Assembly: GCF_036946125.1 (NCBI RefSeq)
Contig: NZ_JAQIJT010000002.1
Coordinates: forward strand, 2,230,001 to 2,294,000
Direction of reading: 5' to 3'
From: Sphingomonas adhaesiva
GTDB lineage: Bacteria > Pseudomonadota > Alphaproteobacteria > Sphingomonadales > Sphingomonadaceae
DNA: 64,000 bases
Positions within the stretch are counted from its first letter, which is position 1, and each line of letters begins with the position of its first letter. The translations under genes and the position numbers were made by a program. A model generated the notes under the pieces. The model was not told where the DNA came from and did not search any database. It saw nothing but the letters and a program-made list of their open reading frames with translations. Shown here piece after piece: positions 1 through 7,975 of this stretch.

Positions 1-1
1 G

Positions 2-1273
2 ATGACCGCGCTGTCGGGCCTGTCGTCGACCGGCGCGCACCTCGCCGCCGCGCGGATCGGCGTGGGCGTGGGCGAGGCGACCGCGTCGCCCTCCGCCTAT
101 TCGCTGATCTCCGACTATTTCCCGAAGAAGCTGCGCGCCACCGCGCTGTCGATCTATTCCGCCGGGCTCTATGTCGGTGGGGGCTGCTCGCTCTTCATCG
201 GCGGGCTGATCGTGCAGTCGTGGAACCGTGCCTATCCGCAGGGCGGCCCGTTCGGGCTGGCCGGGTGGCAGGCCGCGTTCCTCGCGGTCGGGATCCCCGG
301 GCTCGTCCTGGCGCTGGTCGTCGCGACCCTGCGCGAGCCGATCCGCGGCGCGGTCGAGGGGCTGCCCGAACCGGAGAAGCACCCCGCCCCCTTCCGTGCC
401 TTCCTCGACGAGCTGATGACGATCCTGCCGCCGTTCACGCTGATCGGCGCGGCGCGGCTGGGGATGCGCGCGCTGCTCGTCAATCTGGCCGGGCTGGCGG
501 TGACGGTGGCGCTGGTCGCGCTGCTGCTGGCGCTCGGCGAGCCGCTGCCGCAATGGCTGGCGATCGGGATCGGCGTCTATGCCGTCTTCTCCTGGGCGTG
601 CGCGCTGCGCCACCGCGACCTGCCGACCTTCCGGCTGATCGTGGGCACGCCGGCGTTCCTGTGCACCGTGGTCGCCTACGGCCTCAACGCCTTCCTGAGC
701 TATGCCGCCGGCTTCTGGGCGGCGCCGTATGCGATGCGCGATCTGGGCGTGTCCGCAGCGGAGGCCGGGCTGATCCTGGGGGGACAGGGCGCGGTATCGG
801 GCTTCCTGGGGGTGACGGTGGGCGGACTGATCGCCGACCGCCTGCGCCGCCGCAACCCCGCGGGGCGCCTGATCCTGGTGCTGCTCGGCGCGACGCTGCC
901 GGTGCCGTTCATGGCGGCGGCCTTCACCACCTCGACCCCGATCGTGCTCTATGTCTGCCTGTTCGGCGCGCAATTCTTCGCCAGCTGGGGGCTGGGCGGG
1001 GCCGCGGCGACGACGCAGGACCTCGTCCTGCCGCGGATGCGCGGCACCGCGACCGCCACCTTCTTCATCGGCACGACGCTGCTCGGGCTGGCGCTGGGGC
1101 CGTATCTGGCGGGCCGCGTCTCGACGCTGACGGGCAGCCTGTCGACGGGGATGCTGTCGCTGCTGCTGACGGTGCCGGTCACGGTCGCCGCCGGCATCGG
1201 CGCCTATCGCCTGGTCCCCGCCGCCGAACGCACCCGCGAGGACCGCGCACGGGCGGCGGGGGAGGTCATCTGA
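2..1273 (+). CDS. MFS permease, 5' end cut by window edge
   Basis: Inner-membrane major facilitator permease; the substrate cannot be told from sequence. The readable part opens with ARIGVGVGEA and then a DYFPKKLRATA loop, which in MFS proteins sits around helices 3-4, so roughly the first two or three helices lie upstream of base 1 and the ATG at base 2 is probably internal. About nine further hydrophobic segments follow, with a Pro/Glu-rich cytoplasmic loop around readable residues 115-135 between the two halves. The second half again has an MFS-like loop (IADRLRRRNPAGR). The style resembles spinster-like MFS proteins common in sphingomonads. The gene ends 43 bp before the convergent superoxide dismutase gene, with a short hairpin repeat between them. 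Confidence 0.85.
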   Translation: MTALSGLSSTGAHLAAARIGVGVGEATASPSAYSLISDYFPKKLRATALSIYSAGLYVGGGCSLFIGGLIVQSWNRAYPQGGPFGLAGWQAAFLAVGIPGLVLALVVATLREPIRGAVEGLPEPEKHPAPFRAFLDELMTILPPFTLIGAARLGMRALLVNLAGLAVTVALVALLLALGEPLPQWLAIGIGVYAVFSWACALRHRDLPTFRLIVGTPAFLCTVVAYGLNAFLSYAAGFWAAPYAMRDLGVSAAEAGLILGGQGAVSGFLGVTVGGLIADRLRRRNPAGRLILVLLGATLPVPFMAAAFTTSTPIVLYVCLFGAQFFASWGLGGAAATTQDLVLPRMRGTATATFFIGTTLLGLALGPYLAGRVSTLTGSLSTGMLSLLLTVPVTVAAGIGAYRLVPAAERTREDRARAAGEVI

Positions 1274-1282
1274 CGGTAAGAA

Positions 1283-1306
1283 GCCCCTCCCCCTGAAGGG
1301 AGGGGC
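1283..1306. repeat. GC-rich hairpin repeat, family D (single arm)
   Basis: Near-perfect palindrome of the form GCCCCTCC...GGAGGGGC lying between convergent mfs and sodC. The same motif recurs at 9682-9829, 11196-11260 and 59961-60063. It could act as a bidirectional terminator-like hairpin; there is no clear T tract. Confidence 0.6.
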
Positions 1307-1316
1307 GTTCGACACA

Positions 1317-1856
1317 TCACCCCGCGGTGAATACGCCGCAGGCGATCCGCCCGCCGGAATTGCCGCTGGGATCGGTCTTCAGGTCATCGGCCTGCGCATG
1401 GACGACCATCGCCGCGCCGTCCGCGTCCATCAGCGCGGCCATCGTCGCGCCGGGGATCGTCGCCGCGATCGTGCCGCGGCCGTCGTTGCCGATCACCAGG
1501 TTGGGCAGGTCGCCCTGGTGGGGGCCCTGCGGGTTCATCGTCCCGTGCTTCATCGCGGTGGGGTTCCAGTGGCTGCCCGCGCTCGCGAAGTCGGGCGCAT
1601 CGCAGCGGCCGACCATGTGGACGTGCGCGCCGTGCGTCCCCGGCGGCATCCCCATCGCATCGATCGTGAAGCGCACCCCGCCCGCCACCTCGGTCGCGGT
1701 GGCGCGGCCGACCGCGGCGCCGGTCGCGGTCATCAGATTGGCCGTCGCGCTCGGCGCGCCCGCGACCGGCGCCCCGGTCGCCATCTTGCCCTCGTCGTTG
1801 CAGGCCCCCAGCGACAGCGCCGCCGCGCCGATCCCCGCCAACATCACCAGCCGCAT
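1317..1856 (-). CDS. sodC: Cu/Zn superoxide dismutase, lipoprotein
   Basis: Periplasmic Cu/Zn superoxide dismutase that converts superoxide to peroxide and oxygen. Start chosen at 1856, where GGGAG lies a few bases upstream of ATG; it gives 179 aa. Residues 1-19 form a lipoprotein signal ending in LSLGAC, so the mature protein is probably lipid-anchored at Cys19. Metal ligands are visible: His78 and His80 in HVH, bridging His96 in SAGSHWNP, His104, His113 and Asp116 (HQGDLPN), and His153 (VVHAQ). Cys85 and Cys173 can form the usual disulfide, and the C-terminal GNSGGRIACGV is the family signature. It stands downstream of maoC-like and CDP-alcohol transferase genes on the same strand, 58 bp away. 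Confidence 0.95.
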   Translation of the reverse strand: MRLVMLAGIGAAALSLGACNDEGKMATGAPVAGAPSATANLMTATGAAVGRATATEVAGGVRFTIDAMGMPPGTHGAHVHMVGRCDAPDFASAGSHWNPTAMKHGTMNPQGPHQGDLPNLVIGNDGRGTIAATIPGATMAALMDADGAAMVVHAQADDLKTDPSGNSGGRIACGVFTAG

Positions 1857-1914
1857 CGCTCGTCTCCCTGTTGCATCGCCCGGGCCAACCATCAGGCGGA
1901 GCCCGCGGTTCCTC

Positions 1915-2382
1915 TCAGCCAGCGCCCGTCCCCGCCGGCTTCGCCATCATCAGCGCCGCGCGCAGCGTCCGGCACACCGTCTCGCCACGCTGGTTCAGCC
2001 CGACATGCTGGAACGTCACCACGCCCTGCCCGGGACGCGAGGCGGACGGGCGCAGCGCCGTCACCTCGGTCTCGACCCGGATCGTGTCGCCCGCGAAGAC
2101 CGGCTTGGGGAAGCTCGTCTCGCTCATCCCCAGGTTGGCGACCGTCGTGCCGAACGTCGTGTCCTGCACCGACAGGCCGATCACCAGCCCCAGCGTGAAC
2201 AGCGAATTCATCAGCGGCCGCCCGAACTCGGTCGTCGCGGCATAATCGTGGTCGATATGGATCGCCGCCGGATTGTGCGTCAGCGCGGAGAAGAGGATGT
2301 TGTCGGTGTCCGTCACCGTGCGCCGCACCTCGTGGACGAAGCGCTGCCCGACCGAGAACTGCTCGAACCACAGACCCGCCAT
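1915..2382 (-). CDS. MaoC-like hot-dog dehydratase
   Basis: 155-aa single hot-dog-fold protein of the MaoC/(R)-specific enoyl-CoA hydratase family, expected to hydrate an enoyl-CoA or a related thioester in the cytoplasm. The hydratase-like core HNPAAIHIDHDYA (residues about 36-48) carries the His expected in the active site, and GRPLMNSLFTLGLVIG forms the central helix. The gene starts one base after the stop of the CDP-alcohol transferase gene, and its ribosome site (AGGGAGG) lies inside the end of that gene, so the two are probably translationally coupled. Why a thioester hydratase is coupled to a phospholipid-type transferase is not clear. The substrate is unknown. Confidence 0.85.
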   Translation of the reverse strand: MAGLWFEQFSVGQRFVHEVRRTVTDTDNILFSALTHNPAAIHIDHDYAATTEFGRPLMNSLFTLGLVIGLSVQDTTFGTTVANLGMSETSFPKPVFAGDTIRVETEVTALRPSASRPGQGVVTFQHVGLNQRGETVCRTLRAALMMAKPAGTGAG

Positions 2383-2383
2383 C

Positions 2384-3271
2384 TCAATCCTCCCTGTTGC
2401 CGTGCGCGATCTGCGCGGCGATGCGCCGCCCGATCGCCGCCGCCTGCACGATCGCTGCGACCAGCACGATATTGAACGCCACCGTCTCGATCAGGAAGAA
2501 CCACAGCGGCGACCCCGCGATCATGCTGAGCCCCAGCAGGATCGTGCGCGGGTTCGCCCCGATGATCGCGACCGTGGGCAGGATCGCGCGGCCCGTCCGC
2601 CGCGCGATCTGCGCGATGCGCGCGCGCTCGGCCGGGTCGTGCTCGGCGCTGAGCACCAGCGCGTTCACCGCCTGCGTCGGCCCCGCCATCTTGCCCCACG
2701 CCCACAGGTAGAGCCGCGACAGCTTCACGCCGATGCCGTCGCCCTTGCCCCCGGGCGGGGACGCGGTGTTCTGCAGCCACGGCACGTCGTACGCCCACCA
2801 TTGGTAGGTGCGCCGCTGGCTCTCCGCGAAGACCGACTGGAACGCGCGACTGACCCCCGCCGCCAGCGCCAGCGCCCACGCGCCCGCGCCCAGCGTGTCG
2901 TCCAGCGTCGCGGCGAACAGGACGTAGAGCACGCCGTGCCCGGCATAGTCGCACAGTCCGTCGACGATCTCGCCCGAGGGGGAGGCGCGCCCCGACATGC
3001 GCGCCAGCGCGCCGTCCGCACCGTCGACGACATGCCACGACAGGTGCAGCGCGAAGGCGAGCGCGATCGCCCACGGAGTCGCCACCAGCGTATAGAGCGC
3101 GCCTGCGACCATCACGATGATCGCCCCCGCGATCGACACCATGTTGGGCGTGACCGGGGTCGGCACCAATGCGCGCGCCAGCCGGTGGGCCAGCAGATGA
3201 TACACGGTCCGGTTCAGGAACCCTTGCAGTTCCCGTGGCTTCCCTGCATCAGTTGGTAAAGATTCGTTCAC
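2384..3271 (-). CDS. CDP-alcohol phosphatidyltransferase family protein
   Basis: Integral membrane enzyme that transfers a phospho-alcohol from a CDP-activated donor. The complete family signature D-x2-D-G-x2-A-R-x8-G-x3-D-x3-D is present at about residues 83-108 (VVDGADGALAR, then GEIVDGLCD), with several hydrophobic helices around it. A GTG at 3271 with GAGGG upstream gives 295 aa and leaves a 132-bp divergent promoter region. An in-frame ATG at 3349 would add 26 residues but would overlap the dyad in front of ino1, so I prefer GTG. The divergent neighbours make inositol phosphate and a nucleotidyltransferase, so an inositol head group (as CDP-inositol or as acceptor inositol phosphate) is the best guess; this is inference from context. 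Confidence 0.85.
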   Translation of the reverse strand: MNESLPTDAGKPRELQGFLNRTVYHLLAHRLARALVPTPVTPNMVSIAGAIIVMVAGALYTLVATPWAIALAFALHLSWHVVDGADGALARMSGRASPSGEIVDGLCDYAGHGVLYVLFAATLDDTLGAGAWALALAAGVSRAFQSVFAESQRRTYQWWAYDVPWLQNTASPPGGKGDGIGVKLSRLYLWAWGKMAGPTQAVNALVLSAEHDPAERARIAQIARRTGRAILPTVAIIGANPRTILLGLSMIAGSPLWFFLIETVAFNIVLVAAIVQAAAIGRRIAAQIAHGNRED

Positions 3272-3325
3272 GCTGCCCTCACCCGCACACTCGGTGGCGA
3301 TGCCTATACAGGGCAATGCGTCGCT

Positions 3326-3348
3326 TGACAGATGCCACGTATCTGTCA
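3326..3348. promoter_or_regulatory. Perfect inverted repeat, likely operator
   Basis: TGACAGAT, 7-bp spacer, ATCTGTCA: a perfect 8-bp-arm dyad in the 132-bp divergent region between the CDP-alcohol transferase gene and ino1. It overlaps a TTGACA hexamer (3325-3330) that could serve as a -35 element toward ino1. The regulator is not encoded next to it. Confidence 0.6.
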
Positions 3349-3403
3349 CCTAGCGGCAACGTATTAGTCTCGGGAGGCCGGTCCGTCCGGCGAGTGGGGA
3401 AGA

Positions 3404-4510
3404 ATGAAGACGATCAAGGTCGCTGTCATCGGCGTGGGCAATTGCGCCAGCAGCCTGGTTCAGGGCAAGTATCACTATACCGGCAGCAACACCGCCGCGG
3501 GCCTGATCCATGAGGAGATCGGCGGATACAAGGTCAGCGACATCGATTTCGTCGCCGCATTCGACGTCGACTCGCGCAAGGTCGGGCTCGATCTGGGCGA
3601 GGCGATCTTCGCCAAGCCGAACTGCACGAAGGTGTTCCACGCCGACGTGCCGAAGACCGGCACGATCGTGAAGATGGGCGCCAAGCTGGACGGCGTCGCG
3701 CCGCACATGCTGACCGCCGCCAACGACCGCGGGTTCGAGATCGACGACACGCGCGACGCGTCCAAGGCCGAGATCATCGCCGAGCTGAAGGCGTCGGGCG
3801 CGGAGATCCTGGTCAACTTCCTGCCGGTCGGCAGCCAGGAGGCGACCGAATTCTACATGGAGTGCGCGCTGGAGGCGGGGCTGGGCGTCGTCAACTGCAT
3901 GCCCGTGTTCATCGCGTCGAAGCCGGAGTGGGAGAAGAAGTTCGCCGACGCCGGCCTGCCGATCGTGGGTGACGACGTGAAGGCGCAGGTGGGTGCCACC
4001 ATCGTCCACCGCGTGCTCAGCAACCTGTTCGGCCAGCGCGGCGTGACGATCGATCACACCTACCAGCTGAACACCGGCGGCAACACCGACTTCATGAACA
4101 TGCTCGACCGCAATCGCCTGGCGAGCAAGAAGGAGTCGAAGACCGAGGCCGTGCAGGCGGTCATCGCCGAGCGTCTGGCGGACGAGAACATCCACGTCGG
4201 CCCGTCGGACTATATTCCGTGGCTGGGCGACAACAAGCTGTGCTTCCTGCGCCTGGAGGGCGACCTGTTCGGCGGCGTGCCGATGAACCTGGAGCTGCGC
4301 CTCTCGGTCGAGGATTCGCCGAACTCCGCCGCCGTCGTGGTGGACGCGATCCGCTGCGTGAAGCTGGGTCTGGAGCGCGGCGCCTCGGGCGCGCTCGACG
4401 GCCCCTCGGCGTTCTTCTGCAAGCACCCGCCGCGTCAGGTGACCGACGACGTCGCCGCGCAGATGACCGACGAGTTCATCCACGGCGAAACCCGCCTGGC
4501 CGCCGAGTAA
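3404..4510 (+). CDS. ino1: myo-inositol-1-phosphate synthase
   Basis: 368-aa cytoplasmic NAD-dependent enzyme that isomerises glucose 6-phosphate to inositol 1-phosphate (L-myo-inositol 1-phosphate/1D-3-phosphate). It follows the short bacterial (mycobacterial Ino1-like) type: N-terminal Rossmann motif VIGVGNCASS (residues 8-17), then VAAFDVDSRKVG, NFLPVGSQEA, MPVFIAS, GDDVKAQVGAT and the catalytic-region stretch NTGGNTDFMNML. A good ribosome site (GGGGAAG) precedes ATG 3404. It is followed after 5 bp by a nucleotidyltransferase gene and is divergent from a CDP-alcohol transferase, which points to an inositol phospholipid route rather than osmolyte or mycothiol synthesis. Confidence 0.93.
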   Translation: MKTIKVAVIGVGNCASSLVQGKYHYTGSNTAAGLIHEEIGGYKVSDIDFVAAFDVDSRKVGLDLGEAIFAKPNCTKVFHADVPKTGTIVKMGAKLDGVAPHMLTAANDRGFEIDDTRDASKAEIIAELKASGAEILVNFLPVGSQEATEFYMECALEAGLGVVNCMPVFIASKPEWEKKFADAGLPIVGDDVKAQVGATIVHRVLSNLFGQRGVTIDHTYQLNTGGNTDFMNMLDRNRLASKKESKTEAVQAVIAERLADENIHVGPSDYIPWLGDNKLCFLRLEGDLFGGVPMNLELRLSVEDSPNSAAVVVDAIRCVKLGLERGASGALDGPSAFFCKHPPRQVTDDVAAQMTDEFIHGETRLAAE

Positions 4511-4515
4511 CCCAC

Positions 4516-5247
4516 TTGCACGCGCTTATCGTCGCGGCCGGCTACGGCAGCCGGCTGCGAGCGGTCTCGCCGTCGAAGCCGCTCACCCCGGTTCACGGCG
4601 TGCCCCTGATCGAGCGCGTGATCCGCGCGGCGCACGACGGCGGGGCCACCGCCTTCACCGTCGTCACCGGGCATGAGGCCGAAGCGCTGGAGCGGCACCT
4701 CGCGCTCGCCGCACGGCAGCTGTCGTTGCCGATCCGGTGCGTGCGCACCGGCGACTGGTCGCTTCCCAACGGCCATTCGGTCCTGAGCGGCGCGGCCGCG
4801 ATCGGCGCGCAGCGTCACCTGCTGCTGATGTCCGACCATCTGGTCGACCCGGCGCTCATCGCCACCGTCGTCCGCGCCGCGCCCGCCCCGCTGGTGCTCG
4901 GCGTCGACCGCCGCCTCGACAATCCGCTGGTCGATCTGGACGATGTCACCCGCGTGCGCACCGCGGGCGACCGGATCGTCGCGATCGGCAAGCACCTGCC
5001 CGACTATGATTGCTACGACACCGGCGTCTTCGCGGTCGACGCGCGCTTCCACGCCGCCTTGCAGGCGTCGGTCGATGCCGGCGGCGCGGGGTCGATCTCC
5101 GCCGGGGTCGAGGCGCTGGCCGCCGATGGCGGTGCGCGGGTCGCCGATACCGGCGATCATTGGTGGCTGGATGTCGACGACCCCCGCGCCCTCGACCAGG
5201 CCGAGGAAGCGCTCGCCGCGCACGACCGCTACGCCCGCGCCGCCTGA
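4516..5247 (+). CDS. Sugar/inositol-phosphate nucleotidyltransferase
   Basis: 243-aa cytoplasmic nucleotidyltransferase with the NTP-binding signature AAGYGSRLR (residues 7-15) followed by K21-P22-L23, so it joins a nucleotide to a sugar- or alcohol-phosphate. Asp pairs expected for Mg2+ are seen at LLMSDH and WWLDVDDP. The chosen start is TTG 4516, five bases after the ino1 stop; no ATG or GTG lies nearer and the family N-terminus (HALIVAAG) begins exactly here. By context it is most likely a CTP:inositol-1-phosphate cytidylyltransferase supplying CDP-inositol to the divergent CDP-alcohol transferase. A generic sugar-phosphate nucleotidyltransferase remains possible. Confidence 0.8.
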   Translation: MHALIVAAGYGSRLRAVSPSKPLTPVHGVPLIERVIRAAHDGGATAFTVVTGHEAEALERHLALAARQLSLPIRCVRTGDWSLPNGHSVLSGAAAIGAQRHLLLMSDHLVDPALIATVVRAAPAPLVLGVDRRLDNPLVDLDDVTRVRTAGDRIVAIGKHLPDYDCYDTGVFAVDARFHAALQASVDAGGAGSISAGVEALAADGGARVADTGDHWWLDVDDPRALDQAEEALAAHDRYARAA

Positions 5248-5461
5248 CCTCGCGTCGCGTCGTTGCCCGGCGTCAGGGCAACACTGTCTGCAAAGGTCCC
5301 GCGAAGGCTCGGACCCGGCGGGATGCCCTGCCGCCACCGTGTCAGCCGGTCGCTGGCCGCCCCCGCCCGCGGCAAGAAAATGTAACCTGGGTGAAGCGGA
5401 ACGAGCGCCCGGCCATCGTCATTTCCTGCCGCGTGTGTTCACCGCTGCAGGGATTTGCCCG

Positions 5462-5662
5462 ATGACCGACACCCCTCGCCGATCGACGCGCCGCATCAAC
5501 GGCCTGCCCGCGCTCATCGCGATCGCGCTGCTGATCGTCGCCGCGCTGTTCGTTACCTTCACCCGCGAGGACGCCCGCCTCAAGCCCGCCACCGGCGCAG
5601 CGCAGGCCATGGCGCTGGCGGCGGAAGAAGGCCTCCGCCCCGCGCCCAGCCCCAAGAGCTGA
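5462..5662 (+). CDS. Small single-pass membrane protein
   Basis: 66-aa protein with a basic N-terminus (RRSTRR), one hydrophobic helix at about residues 16-33, and a short Ala/Pro-rich tail. GCAGGGA lies upstream of ATG 5462. I do not recognise a family. It lies 214 bp downstream of the inositol nucleotidyltransferase gene on the same strand. It could be an accessory membrane peptide or a non-coding artefact; the basic-then-hydrophobic layout and ribosome site favour a real gene. Confidence 0.5.
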   Translation: MTDTPRRSTRRINGLPALIAIALLIVAALFVTFTREDARLKPATGAAQAMALAAEEGLRPAPSPKS

Positions 5663-5705
5663 ACCCCACTCCAGTGTCGGCGGGACGTTTGTGAAAATGC
5701 CAACT

Positions 5706-5818
5706 GTGCTCCTGCGCAGGCAGGAGCCCAGGGTTGCTCGTCCCCTAAGGCGTTATTCTGCCGGACCCTGCGCTCCTGCCTGCGCAGGAGCACCGTGTCG
5801 CCTTTTGCGAAGGTTTCG
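5706..5818. repeat. Interspersed palindromic repeat, family E
   Basis: The 335-bp gap 5663-5997 holds this repeat and no gene I can support. Two inverted GCTCCTGC/GCAGGAGC hairpins flank a short loop, followed by a CCTTTTGCGAAGG segment. Related copies lie at 7774-7892 and as a tandem array at 51111-51599. Downstream of it (5820-5990) I see only the leader of the thiolase gene. Confidence 0.75.
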
Positions 5819-5997
5819 CCTCCGCCAGGGTCACGGTGAGAAGGCCGGGCGGTGACATCCCGCCTCCAGTGGCCCGGTGCCCGCGTCCGCCCCGGCAGGC
5901 TTCCGCGTGCCGCCGGCGCCAGTGTATCACCCCCGCTTGCCCTCCCCCGCCCCGCCGCCTACCCCGCTTCTCGAACCCTTGGAGAGAGAGGCCAACC

Positions 5998-7194
5998 ATG
6001 CGCGAAGCCGCGATCGTATCCACCGCCCGTACCGCCATCGGCCGCGCCTATCGCGGCGCGTTCAACGCGACCGAGGCGCCGGTGCTCGCCGGCCACGTCA
6101 TGAACGCCGCGGTGGAGCGCGCCGGGATCGATGCGGCGCGGATCGACGACGTCTTCTGGGGTATCGGCAACCAATGGGGCACGCAGGGCGGCAATGCGGG
6201 ACGCATGGCGATCTTCGCCGGTCAGCTGCCCCAGTCGGTGCCCGCCTTCACGCTCGATCGCAAGTGCGGCTCGGGCCTCACCGCCGTCGCGCTCGCGGCA
6301 CGCTCGATCATCGCGGGCGACATCGACGTCGCGCTGGCGGGCGGGATGGAATCGATCAGCTTCACCGTGACGAAGGACGCCCCGCGCTACGTCAACAAGA
6401 GCGTCACCGCCCACGTCCCCGCCGCCTATATCCCGATGATCGAGACCGCGGAGATCGTCGCCGACCGCTACGGCATCTCGCGTGAGGCGCAGGACGAATA
6501 TGGCGCGCAGAGCCAGCAGCGCGCCGCCGCCGGGCTCGCGAACGGTGCCTTCGCCGAGGAAATCGTACCGATCACCGTCGAGAAGGCGCTGCTCGACAAG
6601 CAGGGCAACCAGACCGGCACCGAGACGGTGACGATCGCGCAGGACGAGGGCATCCGCCCCGGCACCACGCTCGAGGCGCTGCGCGGGCTCAAGACCGTGT
6701 GGGGCGGCGGCGAGTTCAGCGGCCCCGGCAGCCACATCACCGCCGGCAACGCCAGCCAGCTGTCGGACGGCGCCGCCGCGCAGATCGTGATGGACCGCGC
6801 CACCGCGCAGGCCGAGGGCAAGGAGATCCTGGGCGTCTATCGCGGCTTTCAGGCGGCGGGCTGCGCGCCCGACGAAATGGGCATCGGCCCGGTCTTCGCC
6901 ATCCCCAAGCTGCTGGAGCGCGCCGGCCTCTCGGTCGCCGACATCGGGCTGTGGGAGCTGAACGAGGCGTTCGCCTCGCAATGCCTCTATTGCCGCGACC
7001 ATCTGGGCATCGATCCGGACAAGTATAACGTCAACGGCGGCGCGATCGCGGTCGGCCACCCGTTCGGCATGACCGGCTCGCGGCTCGTCGGCCATGCGCT
7101 GATCGAGGGGCGAAAGCGCGGCGTGCGCTATGTCGTCGTCTCGATGTGCACCGCCGGCGGGATGGGCGCCGCCGGGCTGTTCGAGATCGTCTGA
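5998..7194 (+). CDS. Acetyl-CoA C-acyltransferase (thiolase)
   Basis: 398-aa thiolase that cleaves 3-oxoacyl-CoA with CoA (or condenses acetyl-CoA), acting in fatty-acid or branched-chain degradation in the cytoplasm. Nucleophile Cys90 is in DRKCGSGLTAV, His354 in AIAVGHPFGMTGSR, and the second catalytic Cys384 in SMCTAGGMGAAGLF. Length is usual for the degradative class. ATG 5998 has a strong ribosome site (GGAGAGAGAGG). No beta-oxidation partner is adjacent; it appears to be transcribed alone from the leader after the family E repeat, with two small genes downstream. Substrate range cannot be set from sequence. Confidence 0.93.
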   Translation: MREAAIVSTARTAIGRAYRGAFNATEAPVLAGHVMNAAVERAGIDAARIDDVFWGIGNQWGTQGGNAGRMAIFAGQLPQSVPAFTLDRKCGSGLTAVALAARSIIAGDIDVALAGGMESISFTVTKDAPRYVNKSVTAHVPAAYIPMIETAEIVADRYGISREAQDEYGAQSQQRAAAGLANGAFAEEIVPITVEKALLDKQGNQTGTETVTIAQDEGIRPGTTLEALRGLKTVWGGGEFSGPGSHITAGNASQLSDGAAAQIVMDRATAQAEGKEILGVYRGFQAAGCAPDEMGIGPVFAIPKLLERAGLSVADIGLWELNEAFASQCLYCRDHLGIDPDKYNVNGGAIAVGHPFGMTGSRLVGHALIEGRKRGVRYVVVSMCTAGGMGAAGLFEIV

Positions 7195-7228
7195 GGATCG
7201 CAGGCGCGCGGCGGTGCGTTGGGGCGGC

Positions 7229-7558
7229 ATGACCGACCACGATATCGAGCACCGCCGCCGCCCCGCCTTCGACAGGAACGAGGGCAAGTTCGGACAGGGC
7301 TATTCGCTGGAGGAGGAGCGCAAGCTCGGCGCGCGGATGCCCGCGGGCAGCGTCGCGCCCGTGCCCTCGCGCGTCACCGACGACGATCCCGTCATGCCGC
7401 CCGACAACGGCAGGCGCGCCTCCTTCGACCCCGTCACCGGCGAGGTTCGCGGCAGCGGCGCCGGTGCCGGCGGCGGCAATCCCGGCGAGGATTTCGAGGC
7501 GGATCGCAGCGTCGGCGACGGGAAGCCGCTCACCGGACGGGATACCCGTCCCGACTGA
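7229..7558 (+). CDS. Small hydrophilic protein, function unknown
   Basis: 109-aa very polar protein without membrane segments or Cys. It has an N-terminal RRRPAFDRNEGKFGQGYSLE segment, then acidic and Gly-rich stretches (GAGAGGGNPGEDFE), and looks largely disordered. No known domain recognised. It starts 34 bp after the thiolase stop, so co-transcription is plausible. GC and codon use match the neighbours, which supports a real gene. Confidence 0.6.
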   Translation: MTDHDIEHRRRPAFDRNEGKFGQGYSLEEERKLGARMPAGSVAPVPSRVTDDDPVMPPDNGRRASFDPVTGEVRGSGAGAGGGNPGEDFEADRSVGDGKPLTGRDTRPD

Positions 7559-7619
7559 TCGACGGAACCGCGATCGGCACGGATGCGTAATGCTCGCAGA
7601 TTAGGCGAGGTAAAACATC

Positions 7620-7763
7620 ATGTTGTGGACGATTGCGGCGATCCTGCTGATCCTGTGGCTGCTCGGCTTCGGCTTCCACGTCGCGGGCGGGCTGATCCAT
7701 ATCCTGCTGGTGCTGGCGCTGATCGTCGGGCTGGTCCAGCTGTTCACCGGCCGCAGGGTATAG
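7620..7763 (+). CDS. Very small membrane protein, lmo0937-like
   Basis: 47-aa hydrophobic protein (MLWTIAAILLILWLLGF start, end LFTGRRV) with two closely spaced membrane helices separated by FHVAGGLI. The pattern matches the short lmo0937-family membrane proteins widespread in bacteria and often linked to envelope or general stress. AGGCGAGG precedes ATG 7620. It lies 61 bp after the hydrophilic protein. Its molecular role is unknown. Confidence 0.75.
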   Translation: MLWTIAAILLILWLLGFGFHVAGGLIHILLVLALIVGLVQLFTGRRV

Positions 7764-7773
7764 CGGACTGACC

Positions 7774-7892
7774 ATCCCGGCGAAGGCGGGGCCTTTGCAG
7801 AACGGGTGCAACGGCACCGAGCCCACACCGTGCTGCTGCGCAGGCAGGAGCACGGTGTAGCCTTTTGCAAAGGTCCCGCGAAGGCCGGGATC
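7774..7892. repeat. Interspersed palindromic repeat, family E
   Basis: Single copy of the unit tandemly repeated at 51111-51599: GGGGCCTTTGCAGAACGGGTG, then a GCAGGCAGGAGCACGG hairpin region and CCTTTTGCAAAGG followed by CCCGCGAAGGC. It lies between the small membrane protein and the convergent PP2C gene. Confidence 0.8.
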
Positions 7893-7975
7893 CAGTTGCG
7901 CAGGCGTTGCGATCCACGCGAACCGGCGCCTCACTGGCCCCCGCCCCCGCCCCGGTCGTCGTAAGAGCGTCGCAG

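Noticed and set aside
2384..3349. Longer start for the CDP-alcohol transferase at ATG 3349
   Set aside because: It would overlap the perfect dyad and the TTGACA hexamer; GTG 3271 has a ribosome site and fits the family length. Not fully excluded.
5281..5312. Fragment CTGCAAAGGTCCCGCGAAGGC as another family E repeat
   Set aside because: It is only about 20 bases of the unit without hairpin arms, too short to list as a copy.
5248..5461. EcfG-type promoter (GGAAC ... GTT) before the small membrane protein
   Set aside because: GGAAC is present near 5398, but the spacing to a suitable -10 does not fit the consensus.
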